64,000 bases of DNA from contig JAUIFC010000001.1 of assembly GCA_030429455.1 (NCBI GenBank), positions 27,123 through 91,122 of the forward strand, given 5' to 3'. The position numbers and the translations under genes were made by a program. Every line of letters begins with the position of its first letter. Positions within the stretch are counted from its first letter, which is position 1. The DNA comes from Bacteroidia bacterium. Its GTDB lineage: Bacteria; Bacteroidota; Bacteroidia; Flavobacteriales; Flavobacteriaceae. The notes beneath the pieces were generated by a model. The model was not told the DNA's origin. It saw only the letters and a list, made by a program, of their open reading frames with translations, and searched no databases. Below, one piece after another: positions 33,620 to 43,406 of the stretch.

Positions 33620-34856
33620 TATAGAGCGTTGGTCCGAAGTCTTCGAAGCAATAAGCAAAAATAAGTTGAGAACTTTCTTGACTGGTTTTTCTGTTTCTAT
33701 AGGAATTTTGATTCTTGTCCTATTACTAGGTGTTGGAGAAGGAATGAAAAACGGTATCGAACTTCAATTTGCTCAAGATGCACAAAATAGAGTACAGATT
33801 TGGTCTGGAGTTACAACCGTTGAATACAAAGGTTTAAACCCAGGACGAAGAGTACAGTTTAAAAATAAGGACTACGATTTAGTAACTAAAAATTATGGCG
33901 ATGATTTGGAATATAAATCATCAACTTACCAACGTTGGGTAAATGTTTTTTCATACAAAGAGAACACGTCAAGTTACAGAATTGAAGGTGTTTTGCCAGA
34001 TTATCAATTTCTTGAAAATGCAGGTATTATTCAAGGAAGATTTATAAATCAGCAAGACCAAGATAGATACACAAAAAATGTTGTTATTGGGAAAAAGGTT
34101 AGAAATGAACTCTTTAAAACTGAAAATCCTCTCGGAAAACTGATTAAAAGCAATGGCGTTAATTATAAAGTTGTTGGAGTTTTTCAAGATCCAGGTGGTG
34201 ATAGAGAAGAGTCTCGTGTATTCTTTCCTCTTTCAACAATGCAAAAAATTTATGGAGCTGGGAACGATATAAGCAATATTTCGTTCACATTACCTAAGGC
34301 TGCAACTTACGAAGAGGCTGTAAAGAAATCCACAGCTTTAGTTGGAGAAATAGAAACCTTGCTTAAAGCAAGACATAGTGTGGCTCCAGAAGATACTTCT
34401 GGTGTAAATTACTTTAACTCAATAGCAGAAGCCAAAAAGTTTTATGATCTAATGGCAAATATGAATTTGTTTTTCTGGTTTGTTGGAATAGCAAGTTTAC
34501 TTGCGGGCATCATAGGTGTGAGTAACATCATGCTGATTATTGTAAAAGAACGTACTAAAGAAATCGGAATTAGAAAAGCCTTAGGAGCTCAACCTTCAAG
34601 CATTATATGGATGATTTTGCATGAATCTATTTTTGTAACTGCTATTTCAGGTTTTACGGGTTTAATATTGGGGTTACTGCTATTGGAAGCAGTAGGCTCT
34701 GCCATACAAACCGAGTTTATTTCCAATCCAGAAGTGAATTTGAATGTTGCTATTTCTACTGTTATTGTGCTTGTAGTTTCAGGGGCTATTGCAGGATTTT
34801 TCCCCGCTAGACGAGGTGCCAAGATCAAACCAATTGTTGCATTAAGAGAAGAATAA
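33612..34856 (+). CDS. MacB-like ABC permease, first subunit
   Basis: This 414-residue protein has an N-terminal helix (about residues 20-42), a MacB_PCD periplasmic domain (about 45-240), and a C-terminal FtsX domain with three helices including SNIMLIIVKERTKEIGIRKALGA near residue 304. It lacks a fused ATPase, which is the separate gene at 32918. It is a near-duplicate in layout of the next gene, and the two likely form a heterodimer. They are separated by a single base. Confidence 0.93.
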   Translation: MFSIERWSEVFEAISKNKLRTFLTGFSVSIGILILVLLLGVGEGMKNGIELQFAQDAQNRVQIWSGVTTVEYKGLNPGRRVQFKNKDYDLVTKNYGDDLEYKSSTYQRWVNVFSYKENTSSYRIEGVLPDYQFLENAGIIQGRFINQQDQDRYTKNVVIGKKVRNELFKTENPLGKLIKSNGVNYKVVGVFQDPGGDREESRVFFPLSTMQKIYGAGNDISNISFTLPKAATYEEAVKKSTALVGEIETLLKARHSVAPEDTSGVNYFNSIAEAKKFYDLMANMNLFFWFVGIASLLAGIIGVSNIMLIIVKERTKEIGIRKALGAQPSSIIWMILHESIFVTAISGFTGLILGLLLLEAVGSAIQTEFISNPEVNLNVAISTVIVLVVSGAIAGFFPARRGAKIKPIVALREE

Positions 34857-34857
34857 T

Positions 34858-36123
34858 ATGTTTAGTAAAGACAAGTGGAGTGAAGTAATAGAGGCTTTGA
34901 CCTCAAATGTTTTTAGAACAATACTTACAGCATTTGGTGTATTTTGGGGAATATTTATTTTATGTATTCTTCTTGCTGCTGGTAAGGGTCTTGAAAATGG
35001 CGTGAAGAAAGGTTTTGCTGGAATATCGGCAAATTCCATGTTCATGTGGACCATGCCAACAACCAAACCCTATGATGGATTGCCAAAAGGGAGACGATAT
35101 AATTTTAAAATTGACGATGTAGCCGCTATCAAGAGCGAAGTTGATGGGTTGAAATACATATCGCCGAGAAATCAATTAGGTGGTTTTAGAGGGACAAATA
35201 ATGTTACACATGGTTTAAAATCTGGCGCATACAATGTGTATGGCGATTATCCAGAAATTATCAAACAAGAACCAACAGATATAATTGAAGGCAGGTTTAT
35301 AAACTATAATGATATAGACCAAGCTCGAAAAGTTGCCGTTATTGGCGAAGGTGTTAAGAAAGAACTATTTGAAGTTGGCGAGCCCGTTCTTGGAAGCTAC
35401 ATTAAGGTTCAGGGTGTTAACTTTATGATTATCGGTATTTATAAAAGAAAATCCTCACCCGATGGCAATATAGAAGAAGCTCAAAAAAATATTTTTGTTC
35501 CATTTACTGCGTTCTCTAGAGCTTTTAATTTTGGAAATATCGTCGGTTGGATGGCAATTACAGCAGAAGATGACAAATCTGTTACGGCATTAAAAAGTTC
35601 AATTTTCGATGTAGTAAAAAGTCGTCATCGCATTAGCCCTGATGATAATAATGCCATTGGAAATTTCGATCTCTACGAACAGTTTAAAAAAATATCTGGA
35701 TTATTTACAGCACTAAACTTTGTGGCCTACTTTATTGGAGTATTGATACTTTTTTCCGGAGTTATTGGAATCAGCAACATCATGCTGATAGTTGTAAAAG
35801 AACGAACAAAAGAAATAGGCATAAGACGAGCTTTAGGTGCTACGCCATGGCAAATTAGAGGACAGATACTATTCGAAGCTGTTTTCCTGACCATTATATC
35901 TGGAATGGCAGGTATTTCCTTTGCGACACTTGTCCTTTTCGGAATTAATAAAGCATTGGAATTTGCGCCAAGTCAAGATTCCATGTTTATAAATCCTAGC
36001 GTAGATTTTGTTACGGTGCTTATTGCATTAGTCATTCTAATTTTTGCAGGATTATTAGCAGGGTTTATACCCGCACAAAACGCTATTAGAGTTAAACCAG
36101 TAGAAGCTTTAAGAACAGAATAA
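34858..36123 (+). CDS. MacB-like ABC permease, second subunit
   Basis: This 421-residue partner of the preceding permease has the same order: helix 1 (about residues 18-40), MacB_PCD region, FtsX domain with SNIMLIVVKERTKEIGIRRALGA near residue 305 and a final helix near 380-405. The C-terminal PAQNAIRVKPVEALRTE is the usual MacB tail. It arose from the same ancestor as the first permease but has diverged in the periplasmic part, which suggests an asymmetric complex. Confidence 0.93.
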   Translation: MFSKDKWSEVIEALTSNVFRTILTAFGVFWGIFILCILLAAGKGLENGVKKGFAGISANSMFMWTMPTTKPYDGLPKGRRYNFKIDDVAAIKSEVDGLKYISPRNQLGGFRGTNNVTHGLKSGAYNVYGDYPEIIKQEPTDIIEGRFINYNDIDQARKVAVIGEGVKKELFEVGEPVLGSYIKVQGVNFMIIGIYKRKSSPDGNIEEAQKNIFVPFTAFSRAFNFGNIVGWMAITAEDDKSVTALKSSIFDVVKSRHRISPDDNNAIGNFDLYEQFKKISGLFTALNFVAYFIGVLILFSGVIGISNIMLIVVKERTKEIGIRRALGATPWQIRGQILFEAVFLTIISGMAGISFATLVLFGINKALEFAPSQDSMFINPSVDFVTVLIALVILIFAGLLAGFIPAQNAIRVKPVEALRTE

Positions 36124-36161
36124 ATTAAAAATTTTTAGAAAATTCCCAAACCACACATACT

Positions 36162-37286
36162 ATGAAAAAGACTGTAACTGTAATCGTATTAATATTAATC
36201 GTGGTAATTTTTGGAGGTGCGATATATTATTTATATCAAAAAGACCAAGAACCACCAGTTAAGTTTACAACAGCAACACCAACCACAGAAACTATAGTTA
36301 GAGAAACAGTAGCGACAGGAACCATTAAACCTCGAGAAGAAGTACCTGTTAAGCCAAATATTTCTGGAATTATAGATAAGTTATTTGTCGAGGCTGGAGA
36401 TACAGTTGTTTCAGGACAATTGGTGGCGCAGCTTAAAGTTGTACCAAATGTTGCTAACCTAAACAATGCCAAAAACCAAATCAGAACAGCACAAATAAAT
36501 GTTCAAAACGAAAAGAAAATATACGACAGACAAAAGGAGCTTTTCAACAAAGGAGTAATTTCAGCTAATGATTTCGACCTGGCACAACGTTCCTATGATA
36601 TTACAATACAAAATCTAAAAGCGGCTGAAGATACCTATGAAATAGTAAAAAATGGAACTATTGAAGGAATCGGTGATGCTGCAACAACCGAGATTAAAGC
36701 AACTATCTCAGGTATGGTTTTAGATGTGCCAGTAAAAGTTGGTAATCAGGTTATTGAGGCAAATAACTTTAATGAGGGAACAACTTTAGCCTTAATAGCC
36801 AATACGAATGACATGATTTTCGAGGGTAAAGTAGACGAATCTGAAGTAGGAAAAATTAAAGAAGGTTTGCCACTAGAAATAACCGTAGGAGCCTTAGTAG
36901 GTGAAAAATTTGATGCTGTATTGGATTATATCGCACCAAAAGGAGTAGAAGAAAATGGAGCCGTTCAATTTGAAATTGAAGGAACATTAAACGAAAGAGA
37001 AGACGATATATTTATAAGAGCGGGGTTAAGTGCCAATGCTTCTATTATTCTTGAAAAAGCGGATAAAGTTCTCGCCATAAAGGAATCACTAGTTCAATTT
37101 GACGAAGAAACCAAAAAACCTTTTGTTGAACTTATGGTTGGAGAGCAACAATTTGAAAGAAAAGACATTACTTTAGGGATTAGTGATGGTATAAATGTAG
37201 AAGTCAAAGAAGGATTAACCAAAGATGACAAAATAAAAGTCTGGAATAGTGTTCCAGAAACGTTTAGCCCAATGGGTGGAAGATAA
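36162..37286 (+). CDS. MacA/HlyD-like periplasmic adaptor protein
   Basis: This 374-residue membrane fusion protein has an N-terminal anchor (about residues 4-25), a biotinyl-lipoyl half-motif VKPNISGIIDKLFVEAGDTV near residue 62, an alpha-hairpin (about 95-170), the second half ATISGMVLDVPVKVGNQV near residue 184, and a beta-barrel. It links the MacB-like permeases to the TolC-like channel at 37313. The 38-base gap to the permease and 26-base gap to tolC indicate one operon. Confidence 0.93.
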   Translation: MKKTVTVIVLILIVVIFGGAIYYLYQKDQEPPVKFTTATPTTETIVRETVATGTIKPREEVPVKPNISGIIDKLFVEAGDTVVSGQLVAQLKVVPNVANLNNAKNQIRTAQINVQNEKKIYDRQKELFNKGVISANDFDLAQRSYDITIQNLKAAEDTYEIVKNGTIEGIGDAATTEIKATISGMVLDVPVKVGNQVIEANNFNEGTTLALIANTNDMIFEGKVDESEVGKIKEGLPLEITVGALVGEKFDAVLDYIAPKGVEENGAVQFEIEGTLNEREDDIFIRAGLSANASIILEKADKVLAIKESLVQFDEETKKPFVELMVGEQQFERKDITLGISDGINVEVKEGLTKDDKIKVWNSVPETFSPMGGR

Positions 37287-37312
37287 TTTTTAAAAAACCA
37301 AACCAATTCGCC

Positions 37313-38743
37313 ATGAATAGAATTTTAACAACAGCCTTTTGTCTTTGTTTTGCCATTGGATTTTCTCAAGATGTGCCAACACAATGGACCTTAGAGGCAT
37401 GTATAAGGTATGCATTCGACAATAACATTAGAGTGAAACAGTCCAAATTGGATATAGACGATGCAGATGTAAACAGAGCAGATGCCATTGGTAACTTTTT
37501 ACCTGATTTTAATGTAAGCGCAAATAACAGCTGGAATACAGGTCTTTCTACAAACGTTACAACGGGAGTCTTAGAAAGCCAAACCGCAAGAAACTTTTCT
37601 TTGGGAGCCACAGTCGGGATTAATTTATTTAGAGGATTAGAAAACTGGAAAAGATTTGATAGAGCAAAGTTGGCAGCCTTGGCCAGTCAATATTCCCTTG
37701 AGCAGATGGAAGATGACATAGCACTTTCTGTTGCCAATTCTTATTTGCAAATTTTGGTTAGTAAGCAAATAAGAGACGTTCTGATAAAGCAGAATGAAAT
37801 TACACTACAACAATTAGAGCAAACCCGTTTACAGATCGATGCAGGTACAGTGCCTGAAGGTGATATCTTAGAACTACAAGCGACAGATGCCGATGAGAAA
37901 AGGCAGATTGTTATTGCAGAAAATGATGTTAAAATAGCCTTGGTCAGTTTAGCACAATTGCTTTTAATTGATGACTATGAAAATTTTGAAATAGCAGATG
38001 AGTCTTACGATGTTCCAATTACAGATTTGATCAATAGAGATATTAACGAAATAATTGAAGAAGCCAAAAAAGAACGATACGAGATTTTGGTTGCAGAAAC
38101 TAATTTAGAAATCGCAAGAAAAGATTTGGAAATTGCTAGAAGTGCTTATATGCCTCGAATTTCAGGATTCTTTAATTATAACACAAGGGAAAATGATATC
38201 CCTAGCTCTGCCATCGGAGATGTTGACCCAAATAACCCGACTCGCCAAATAGGTGTGGTTGAAACTACTGGAGATGCAGTGGTTGTACCTAATTTTACTT
38301 TCGTAGAAGTACCGCCTTTGTCTTTTTCTGAGCAATTATGGAGAAATGATGGATTGTCTTATGGACTTCAATTAAATATTCCAGTCTTTAATGGATTGGC
38401 TACAAGAAACAATGTTAAGCGAAATAAGATCAATGTAGAACGATTAGAAAATAACCTAGAGCAAGCTGAATTGGATTTAGAATCTAATGTTTATCAGGCT
38501 TACGTCGATGCTCAAGGTGCAGCAAAAGCATATCATGCAGCAGAAAAAGCTGTTGACGCACAACAAATTGCATTCGATTTTGCTAAAGATCGTTTTGATG
38601 TTGGTTCTTCAAATTCCTTTGATCTAAACTTGTCTAAAATTAGATTAACCAATGCTGAAAACAGATTGATTCAGGCAAAATATGATTTCATATTTAGAAT
38701 AAAAGTCTTAGAATTATTCTTTGGAGAAAGACCAGTAGACTAA
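37313..38743 (+). CDS. TolC family outer-membrane channel protein
   Basis: This 476-residue outer-membrane efflux protein has a signal peptide ending GFSQ (residue 19). Two OEP repeats follow, with long helices (QWTLEACIRYAFDNNIRVKQ near residue 23 and a second near 330). FDLNLSKIRLTNAENRLIQAKYDFIFRIKVLELFFGE is the typical C-terminal helix. It completes the tripartite exporter of 32918-38743. The short gap to tsaB (10 bases) is probably incidental. Confidence 0.93.
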   Translation: MNRILTTAFCLCFAIGFSQDVPTQWTLEACIRYAFDNNIRVKQSKLDIDDADVNRADAIGNFLPDFNVSANNSWNTGLSTNVTTGVLESQTARNFSLGATVGINLFRGLENWKRFDRAKLAALASQYSLEQMEDDIALSVANSYLQILVSKQIRDVLIKQNEITLQQLEQTRLQIDAGTVPEGDILELQATDADEKRQIVIAENDVKIALVSLAQLLLIDDYENFEIADESYDVPITDLINRDINEIIEEAKKERYEILVAETNLEIARKDLEIARSAYMPRISGFFNYNTRENDIPSSAIGDVDPNNPTRQIGVVETTGDAVVVPNFTFVEVPPLSFSEQLWRNDGLSYGLQLNIPVFNGLATRNNVKRNKINVERLENNLEQAELDLESNVYQAYVDAQGAAKAYHAAEKAVDAQQIAFDFAKDRFDVGSSNSFDLNLSKIRLTNAENRLIQAKYDFIFRIKVLELFFGERPVD

Positions 38744-38753
38744 AACATTTTTC

Positions 38754-39428
38754 TTGGCTAGAATACTTTGTATCGAAACTTCCACGACGAATTGTTCTGT
38801 AGCAATTTCTCAAGATGGTGATGTTCTCGCTTTGACTGAAGAGGACAGCCAGTCTTATTCTCATGCGGAACAGCTTCATGTGTTTATTCAAGAAGTTTTA
38901 AGCAAGACGAAATTGACGACTTCCGATTTGGATGCGATTGCAATAAGTAAAGGTCCTGGGTCTTATACAGGACTACGGATTGGTGTTTCTTCCGCAAAAG
39001 GACTTTGTTATGCTTTAGGGATTCCATTGATAAGTGTGTCAACTTTAAAAGTCTTAGCCTCTCAAGTAGTGCAGCTAGAATCCAAAATGCCAGTAATTGC
39101 TATGATTGATGCAAGGCGAATGGAAGTGTATTCTTGTGTTTACGACTATAATTATAATAGTATTCAAGACGTATGCGCCAAGGTTTTGGACGACAATTCT
39201 TATTCAGAGCTTTTTGATGCTTATGACACTATTTATGCCATAGGAAATGGGGTTACCAAGTTTAAAGACATATGTACTTCTCCAGAGAAGTTTGTTTTTA
39301 TAGAACAAAAAAATCCCTCAGCTAAAGAAATGGCTTCCATCGCCGAGGGTAAATTTATCGTTCAAGATTTTGAGGATGTGGCTTATTTTGAACCTTATTA
39401 CCTTAAAGATTTTGTAGGAGGAAAATAA
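38754..39428 (+). CDS. tsaB: tRNA threonylcarbamoyladenosine biosynthesis protein TsaB
   Basis: This is a 224-residue ASKHA-fold protein of the t6A pathway; it partners TsaD. The start ILCIETSTTNCSVAIS and the KGPGSYTGLRIGVSSAKGL block near residue 65 are diagnostic. The start is TTG. It follows the tolC gene by 10 bases but is functionally unrelated. Length is normal. Confidence 0.95.
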   Translation: MARILCIETSTTNCSVAISQDGDVLALTEEDSQSYSHAEQLHVFIQEVLSKTKLTTSDLDAIAISKGPGSYTGLRIGVSSAKGLCYALGIPLISVSTLKVLASQVVQLESKMPVIAMIDARRMEVYSCVYDYNYNSIQDVCAKVLDDNSYSELFDAYDTIYAIGNGVTKFKDICTSPEKFVFIEQKNPSAKEMASIAEGKFIVQDFEDVAYFEPYYLKDFVGGK

Positions 39429-39506
39429 GCTTGTGTTTTTTATTATCTGCGATCAATATTTTGATTTTAAATCTATTGAAATCAGTGTGCTTTGAAAGAT
39501 TAATGA

Positions 39507-40229
39507 TTATAAGGTGTTATAATATTCTAAGATTGTAATCAAATCATTTTCTATACGTTCACTATCTCCTCTAAATTTAATTTTATTTTCCTTAATAAAA
39601 CCTTGTATTTCATTTTTATGGTCTGTAAAGGCATCTAGGATTTTCTTTTTGTTAGGTTCGATAGTTTTGTAATCATTTTTAAATTTAAAGATATATGTCG
39701 TTTTTGTGTTAAGGGTGGCAGGTTTGTCGATGTCATAATTTGAAGTAGCCTTTTTGCCTTTTTTATATTGTTTAGCATACCTTTTATATAAGCTTAGGTT
39801 TTCGGTTTCTTTCAATTCTACCACATATCCGTTGCCATTTCTATAGTGATATTGATTAATAGCTATTGGCGAATCTATTAAGACATACTTCTCTCCGTTT
39901 ACAATATATTTATAATAAAATGTTCTGTCCAAAGATTTTACAGAACTTGAATTTAAATCGAATTTAATCTCAAAATTATCATTATAACTATTATACCTTA
40001 AGAACGCTGAACTAGAATTGTTGTTCTTTTCATCTACTATGGTACCTTCAACAAAGTCTTCATTTAGATATGGAGAGCCATTTACTTGAGTCAGATTAAT
40101 GTTACTTCCATTGTTATTTATCATCAGGTTATCGCCAATTTCTCTAAAATCTCCTGGTGTTCCTATATTTCCAATTTGAGCATTTGTTATGAAAGATAGC
40201 AGGGTCAAAAAAGCAAAATATTTCTTCAT
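39507..40229 (-). CDS. Secreted protein of unknown function, tandem paralog A
   Basis: This is a 240-residue protein with a cleavable signal peptide ending NAQ (about residue 18). It shares NGSPYLNEDFVEGTIVDEK, LRYNSYNDNFEIKFD and the ending YYNTL with the protein at 40580, so the two come from a duplication. Beta-rich with many Asn, Lys and Tyr; no domain is recognised. The C-terminal 30 residues, with KFRG, may form a helix. The function is unknown. Confidence 0.7.
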   Translation of the reverse strand: MKKYFAFLTLLSFITNAQIGNIGTPGDFREIGDNLMINNNGSNINLTQVNGSPYLNEDFVEGTIVDEKNNNSSSAFLRYNSYNDNFEIKFDLNSSSVKSLDRTFYYKYIVNGEKYVLIDSPIAINQYHYRNGNGYVVELKETENLSLYKRYAKQYKKGKKATSNYDIDKPATLNTKTTYIFKFKNDYKTIEPNKKKILDAFTDHKNEIQGFIKENKIKFRGDSERIENDLITILEYYNTL

Positions 40230-40579
40230 TTATTATTGTTTTATTAAATTTAAATTAGGCATTTTCTGGGTCGGCAAACTATAAAAACTGAGTAAACTAA
40301 GGCAATCTACGTGAGTTTTTTAATAAAACATTAGTTCTCTTTTGATATACGCCGTTGTAGCTAAGATATTTTGGATTTAATCGTTTTTTAAAACTCGATT
40401 TACACCTCGGTAATCGAAGAATACCCTGTGAAAATAGGTGTAGTTTGTCAGGTGATTTGGTATAATTTCTTTTAAATTCTAATAGTGTTGTCGAAGTGTA
40501 AGTTATTACCTTGATATAAAAAAACACCACTTAAAAAGTGGTGTTGTAGCAATTTCAAAAAAATGATTAGGTCTATTTA
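40230..40579. other. Gap between the two secreted paralogs (350 bases)
   Basis: It contains a terminator for the upstream minus-strand gene at 40523-40545. A 77-codon minus-strand frame (40297-40530) is basic, matches nothing I recognise and overlaps that terminator, so I do not call it a gene. No promoter of consensus type was found. Confidence 0.6.
40523..40545 (-). terminator. Rho-independent terminator of the minus-strand gene at 40580
   Basis: A 10-base perfect stem (40523-40532 and 40536-40545) with a 3-base loop. On the minus strand it is followed at once by a T run (the A run at 40517-40524). It lies 35 bases past the gene's stop. Confidence 0.85.
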
Positions 40580-41311
40580 TTAAAGAGAATTGTAGTATCT
40601 AACTAATTGTACCATCTGGTTTTGTAACTCTCTGCCTTTTCCTCTAAATTTAAATTTTTTGTCTTTAATGTATTTTTTTAATTTTTCTTGGTTGTCAGGG
40701 AATGTGTTGATTATATCTTTTTTGTCCTTTTCCAGTTCATAATAATCACCTTCAATCTTTAAAATGTACATCTCTTCTTTTCTTATGCTCGGCGGGATGT
40801 CCTCTTGGTAAGAGGTAAGCGCTTTTGAGCCTCCTTTTAACTCCACATAATACCTTTTGTACAGAGCAGCATCTTCATTTTCTGGGATTAATTCGGCAAC
40901 GTACCCATTGCCTGAGGTGTAGTGATTTACATTTAATACTTTAGATTTTATGAGTATAAACTTTTCATCATTCAAATAATAATCAAAATTTTGAGTTCTT
41001 TCTAAAGTATTTATTTTTTCTGATCTCGAGTCAAGTTGTATCTCAAAAACATCATTGTACATATCGTATCTTAAAAATGTTTCGACTTTTTTATTAGATT
41101 TATTGTCTAATATATTGCCAAAAGCAAATTCTTCATTCAGAAATGGAGATCCATTTATATCATTGATGTCAAATTTTGAATTTTCCTTGAGTTTAACATA
41201 ATAAGCATCAGCTATATCTCTGTAATCTCTAAAACCCATCATTTCACTAACCTGGGCATAAGTTGGTAGGCTAAAAATAGCTACAAGACTCAGTAATAGT
41301 ATTTTTTTCAT
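40580..41311 (-). CDS. Secreted protein of unknown function, tandem paralog B
   Basis: This is a 243-residue protein with a signal peptide ending TYAQ (about residue 20). It shares NGSPFLNEEFAFGNILDNK, LRYDMYNDVFEIQLD, NHYTSGNGYVAEL and the ending YYNSL with paralog A at 39507. The paralogs are clearly diverged, so the duplication is old. No enzyme motif or anchor is visible. It has its own terminator, so the two copies may be expressed separately. Confidence 0.7.
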   Translation of the reverse strand: MKKILLLSLVAIFSLPTYAQVSEMMGFRDYRDIADAYYVKLKENSKFDINDINGSPFLNEEFAFGNILDNKSNKKVETFLRYDMYNDVFEIQLDSRSEKINTLERTQNFDYYLNDEKFILIKSKVLNVNHYTSGNGYVAELIPENEDAALYKRYYVELKGGSKALTSYQEDIPPSIRKEEMYILKIEGDYYELEKDKKDIINTFPDNQEKLKKYIKDKKFKFRGKGRELQNQMVQLVRYYNSL

Positions 41312-41501
41312 AATCTTTAAATGTTAAGTTAATCTATTTTTTGTTTAAAGTTTTAATTTTCAGAATTTAATCAAATATCATGCCCTAAGTAATTATGGTT
41401 ATTTTAGGCCATCCTAAAAATAAAGATTTAGGGCGAAAATAGTATCAACTCAAGAAAATTTTATAAACTTTTTGAGAAAATAACCTTAAGGTATTAAAAA
41501 C

Positions 41502-42674
41502 TTACTTAAATGCAGGAATTCCCGTGATATCTAAGCCAGTAATCAGTAAATGAATATCGTGTGTGCCTTCGTAGGTAATAACACTTTCCAGATTCATCAT
41601 ATGTCTCATGATGCTGTAATCTCCGGTAATTCCCATTCCTCCAAGAACTTGTCTGGCTTCCCTTGCAATTTTAATTGCCATTTCCACATTATTTCGTTTT
41701 GCCATAGAAATTTGAGCAGTCGTAGCTTTACCTTCATTTTTAAGTTGCCCTAAACGCAATGCTAAGAGTTGTGCTTTTGTGATTTTGGTAATCATTTCTG
41801 CTAGTTTTTTCTGTTGTAATTGAAATCCAGCAATGGGTTTGTCGAATTGTATACGTTCTTTTGCATAGCGAAGTGCTGTGTCATAACAATCCATTGCTGC
41901 ACCAATAACACCCCAAGCAATGCCATATCTTGCAGAATCTAAACAGGATAGCGGAGCACCTAAACCAGACCTTCCTGGAAGTAAATTTTCTTTAGGAACT
42001 TTAACATTATTAAAGATCAATTCTCCTGTAGCAGACGCTCTTAAAGACCATTTGTTGTGAGTTTCTGGGGTCGAAAAACCTTCCATGCCTCTTTCAACCA
42101 AGAGTCCATGAATTCTACCTTCTTCATTTTTTGCCCAGACGACAGCAACATCTGCAAAAGGCGCATTGGAAATCCACATTTTAGCGCCATTCAAGAGATA
42201 GTGATCTCCATTATCTTTAAAATTTGTAATCATTCCACCAGGATTAGAACCATGATCAGGTTCTGTGAGACCAAAGGCTCCCATCATTTCTCCAGCGGCT
42301 AGTTTTGGTAAAAACTTTTGTTTTTGGGCTTCTGTACCATAAGCGAAAATCGGAAACATGACTAGCGAAGATTGAACAGAAGCAGTAGACCTTACGCCAC
42401 TATCTCCTCGTTCTATTTCCTGCATAATGAGACCGTAAGAGATTTGATCGAGCCCAGCACCACCGTATTCTTCTGGGATATACGGGCCAAAAGCACCAAT
42501 TTCTGATAGGCCTTTAATTATCGAGTTTGGGAATTTTGCTTGTTGAGCGGCCTCCTCAATAATTGGACTAACGTCTCTTTTTACCCAATCTCTTGCAGAT
42601 TGTCTTATGAGTTTATGTTCTTCTGTAAGTAAATCGTCAATGTTATAGTAGTCAGGAGATTCGAATAAATCCAT
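41502..42674 (-). CDS. Acyl-CoA dehydrogenase, glutaryl-CoA dehydrogenase-like
   Basis: This 390-residue FAD enzyme is probably of the Gcdh type. RSTASVQSSLVMFPIFAYG near residue 96 and FGLTEPDHGSNPGGM near residue 134 are typical. VITYEGTHDIHLLITG contains Glu369, which matches the catalytic Glu of glutaryl-CoA dehydrogenase. It oxidises and decarboxylates glutaryl-CoA to crotonyl-CoA in lysine and tryptophan degradation. It stands alone, with a -7 box 18 bases before the ATG. Confidence 0.9.
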   Translation of the reverse strand: MDLFESPDYYNIDDLLTEEHKLIRQSARDWVKRDVSPIIEEAAQQAKFPNSIIKGLSEIGAFGPYIPEEYGGAGLDQISYGLIMQEIERGDSGVRSTASVQSSLVMFPIFAYGTEAQKQKFLPKLAAGEMMGAFGLTEPDHGSNPGGMITNFKDNGDHYLLNGAKMWISNAPFADVAVVWAKNEEGRIHGLLVERGMEGFSTPETHNKWSLRASATGELIFNNVKVPKENLLPGRSGLGAPLSCLDSARYGIAWGVIGAAMDCYDTALRYAKERIQFDKPIAGFQLQQKKLAEMITKITKAQLLALRLGQLKNEGKATTAQISMAKRNNVEMAIKIAREARQVLGGMGITGDYSIMRHMMNLESVITYEGTHDIHLLITGLDITGIPAFK

Positions 42675-42691
42675 TTGAATAATTTTTGTTG

Positions 42692-42699
42692 CAAAAATA
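42692..42699 (-). promoter_or_regulatory. Candidate -7 box of the acyl-CoA dehydrogenase gene
   Basis: On the minus strand this is TATTTTTG, a full match to TAnnTTTG, 18 bases before the ATG at 42674. No TTG at the right distance was found. Confidence 0.4.
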
Positions 42700-42812
42700 T
42701 CGAAAAGGATTTCGATAGCTTAATGAAAAAGTAATAATTTAAACTAAATTCTTTGTAGACGTATATTTTCTAAAAGCTGAAGAACTCTATATTGAATTAT
42801 TTTTTCGAAATA

Positions 42813-43102
42813 GGGTCTGCTGAAAAAGTCTGTCGTATTCCAGATTCAAGGCAACAAGACGCAGATGTATTATAATACTTCAAGTCGAAGGTAACGAAGA
42901 AGATGGTATACGCCAGACTAACATAAATCAAGTTTAGAACTTGGTGATTAATAATTCTTAGTAAGACATATAAATCCAAGTGACGTAATTAAATTGGTGC
43001 AAGAAAATATTCTGATTTTTATTGAAAAACCTTGTACTTATTTGTTTGTTGAAACTTGGCATCCATTGTAAAATATATAAATATGTGTTTTTCAGCAGAC
43101 CC
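42813..43102. mobile_element. MITE-like or decayed IS element (290 bases)
   Basis: The element has perfect 15-base terminal inverted repeats, GGGTCTGCTGAAAAA at 42813-42827 and its complement at 43088-43102. Both ends are bordered by TA (42811-42812 and 43103-43104), consistent with a TA target duplication. The interior has no transposase; the only frame (42797-42979, minus) runs out of the element. It is probably a non-autonomous derivative of an IS, of the IS5/IS427 or IS630 kind, which I cannot type from memory. Confidence 0.75.
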
Positions 43103-43104
43103 TA

Positions 43105-43406
43105 AATATCAATTTGTGAGGTTTCAGTTGAAATTTCAAAATATCTGAATAAATTTCATCATGAAATGAAGTCGCTCATGGTTACTTTTTTTTAAATGAA
43201 TTAAAGCGATAGTTTTATAATCAACATTAACTTATGAATTATTCTTTTCTACAGTATACAAAATGAAATAAACCATACATCTTAGTCTGAAAAAATAACA
43301 TGTATAGTTTTCAGACTTATGATAGAAAAGAAATAAATGTTAATCATTTGTAGTAGGAAGGGCAGCTTAAAATCGACTTATTTAAAACGGTCACCTTAGA
43401 CAATAA
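43105..43406. other. Intergenic region between the MITE and the ferredoxin gene (about 300 bases)
   Basis: It is AT-rich. It contains an imperfect hairpin made of a 10-base inverted repeat (43284-43293 and 43308-43317) with a 14-base loop. There is no T tract on the minus strand side, so it is not a clear terminator. No coding frame or promoter was recognised. Confidence 0.5.

Noticed and set aside
40297..40530. 77-codon minus-strand frame between the secreted paralogs
   Set aside because: It overlaps a clear terminator, has a basic low-complexity content and resembles no known protein.
41483..41492. 10-base palindrome downstream of the acyl-CoA dehydrogenase gene
   Set aside because: It has no loop or T tract and is too short to be called a terminator or operator.
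42797..42979. 60-codon minus-strand frame at the MITE
   Set aside because: It crosses the element border, starting inside and ending outside, and does not resemble a transposase.
43284..43317. Hairpin upstream of the MITE side of the ferredoxin operon as a terminator
   Set aside because: The stem is 10 bases but no T run follows on the minus strand, and the loop is long.
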